NCBI GenBank assembly: GCA_016124645.1
Contig: WGNE01000016.1
Coordinates: 1-64,000, forward strand
DNA: 64,000 bases
Source: Alphaproteobacteria bacterium
Lineage (GTDB): Bacteria; Pseudomonadota; Alphaproteobacteria; Micavibrionales; UBA2020
Direction of reading: 5' to 3'
Below the pieces are notes generated by a model, which had not been told where the DNA came from, ran no database searches, and saw nothing but the letters and a program-made list of their open reading frames with translations. Made by a program: the position numbers and the translations under genes. The number at the start of each line of letters is the position of its first letter. Position 1 is the first letter of the stretch. This document shows, in pieces, positions 63,869 through 64,000 of this stretch.

Positions 63869-64000
63869 TCAGCAGCAGTCCATACGCGGTACATGGGGAA
63901 GCTCTTCGTGGAAGATAGTTGCGTCTGTCAACAATTCCATGAAGGAAACAGGACGTCCGGGCGGGTACGGGCGTATGCCCGAATCGAGAATCTCGTCGTC
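63869..64000 (-). CDS. C-terminal end of an unidentified gene (cut by window edge)
   Basis: On the minus strand a frame entering from the right edge gives 43 residues ending PHVPRMDCC and a TGA at 63869-63871. It includes a PYPPGRPVSFMELL stretch and HEELPH. It could be a real protein end; the composition is plausible but too short to identify. About 160 nt of AT-rich sequence separates it from the GGDEF-EAL gene. Confidence 0.4.
   Translation of the reverse strand, partial: DDEILDSGIRPYPPGRPVSFMELLTDATIFHEELPHVPRMDCC

Overview
The window is a dense, GC-rich (roughly 60 percent by eye) stretch of a bacterial chromosome. The gene set points to an alphaproteobacterium: a DUF3576 lipoprotein beside leuS, an ispH-thrB-rnhA block, an xseB-ispA-dxs-tlyA block, an aroA-cmk-rpsA block, and a thioredoxin/LON-domain/Trm112 cluster. 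A Micavibrio- or Rhodospirillales-like lineage would fit, but I cannot fix the taxon from sequence alone. There is no rRNA, CRISPR array, transposase or integrase. Two tRNA genes are present: tRNA-Leu(GAG) and tRNA-Gly(GCC).

Layout. 0-7 kb: 5' end of leuS, DUF3576 lipoprotein, a strongly expressed porin, a thiolase and a class A penicillin-binding protein. 7-11 kb: minus-strand rnhA, thrB, an orphan and ispH. 11-20 kb: lipoprotein, gmhA, xseB, ispA, dxs and tlyA, interrupted by orphan genes that include two paralogous HExxH proteins. 20-31 kb: isovaleryl-CoA dehydrogenase, mgtE, maeB, tRNA-Leu, a run of orphans, lipB. 31-41 kb: a probable HNH-fold protein, crcB/DUF190, a UDP-sugar dehydrogenase, terC, and a two-gene beta-oxidation operon. 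41-55 kb: secreted esterase, tRNA-Gly, a divergent orphan pair, a diguanylate cyclase, M20 amidohydrolase, PP2C-like phosphatase, prolyl-tRNA editing protein, the cnoX/LON/Trm112 cluster, leuA, a SprT-like peptidase and an XRE/S24-like repressor. 55-64 kb: rpsA, cmk, two inserted plus-strand genes, aroA, an orphan, and a GGDEF-EAL protein.

Metabolically the window covers isoprenoid precursors (dxs, ispH, ispA), leucine synthesis (leuA) and breakdown (ivd), shikimate (aroA), acyl-CoA degradation (two thiolases and a fused dehydrogenase/hydratase) and lipoate transfer (lipB).

The most unusual layer is the set of lineage-specific orphan genes slotted between conserved blocks. At least eight are preceded by AT-rich promoters carrying a -35 region of the form TTGACATAA or close to it. 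Many have disordered Pro/Lys/Ala-rich C-terminal tails, and three unrelated ones end in a similar (D/P)GF-x-(L/F) tail. Other items of interest are the HExxH paralogue pair around tlyA, a Cys-less HNH-like protein, a repressor whose S24 domain has lost both catalytic residues and sits behind a perfect 16-bp palindrome, and a 128-131 bp MITE-like repeat present in two full copies.
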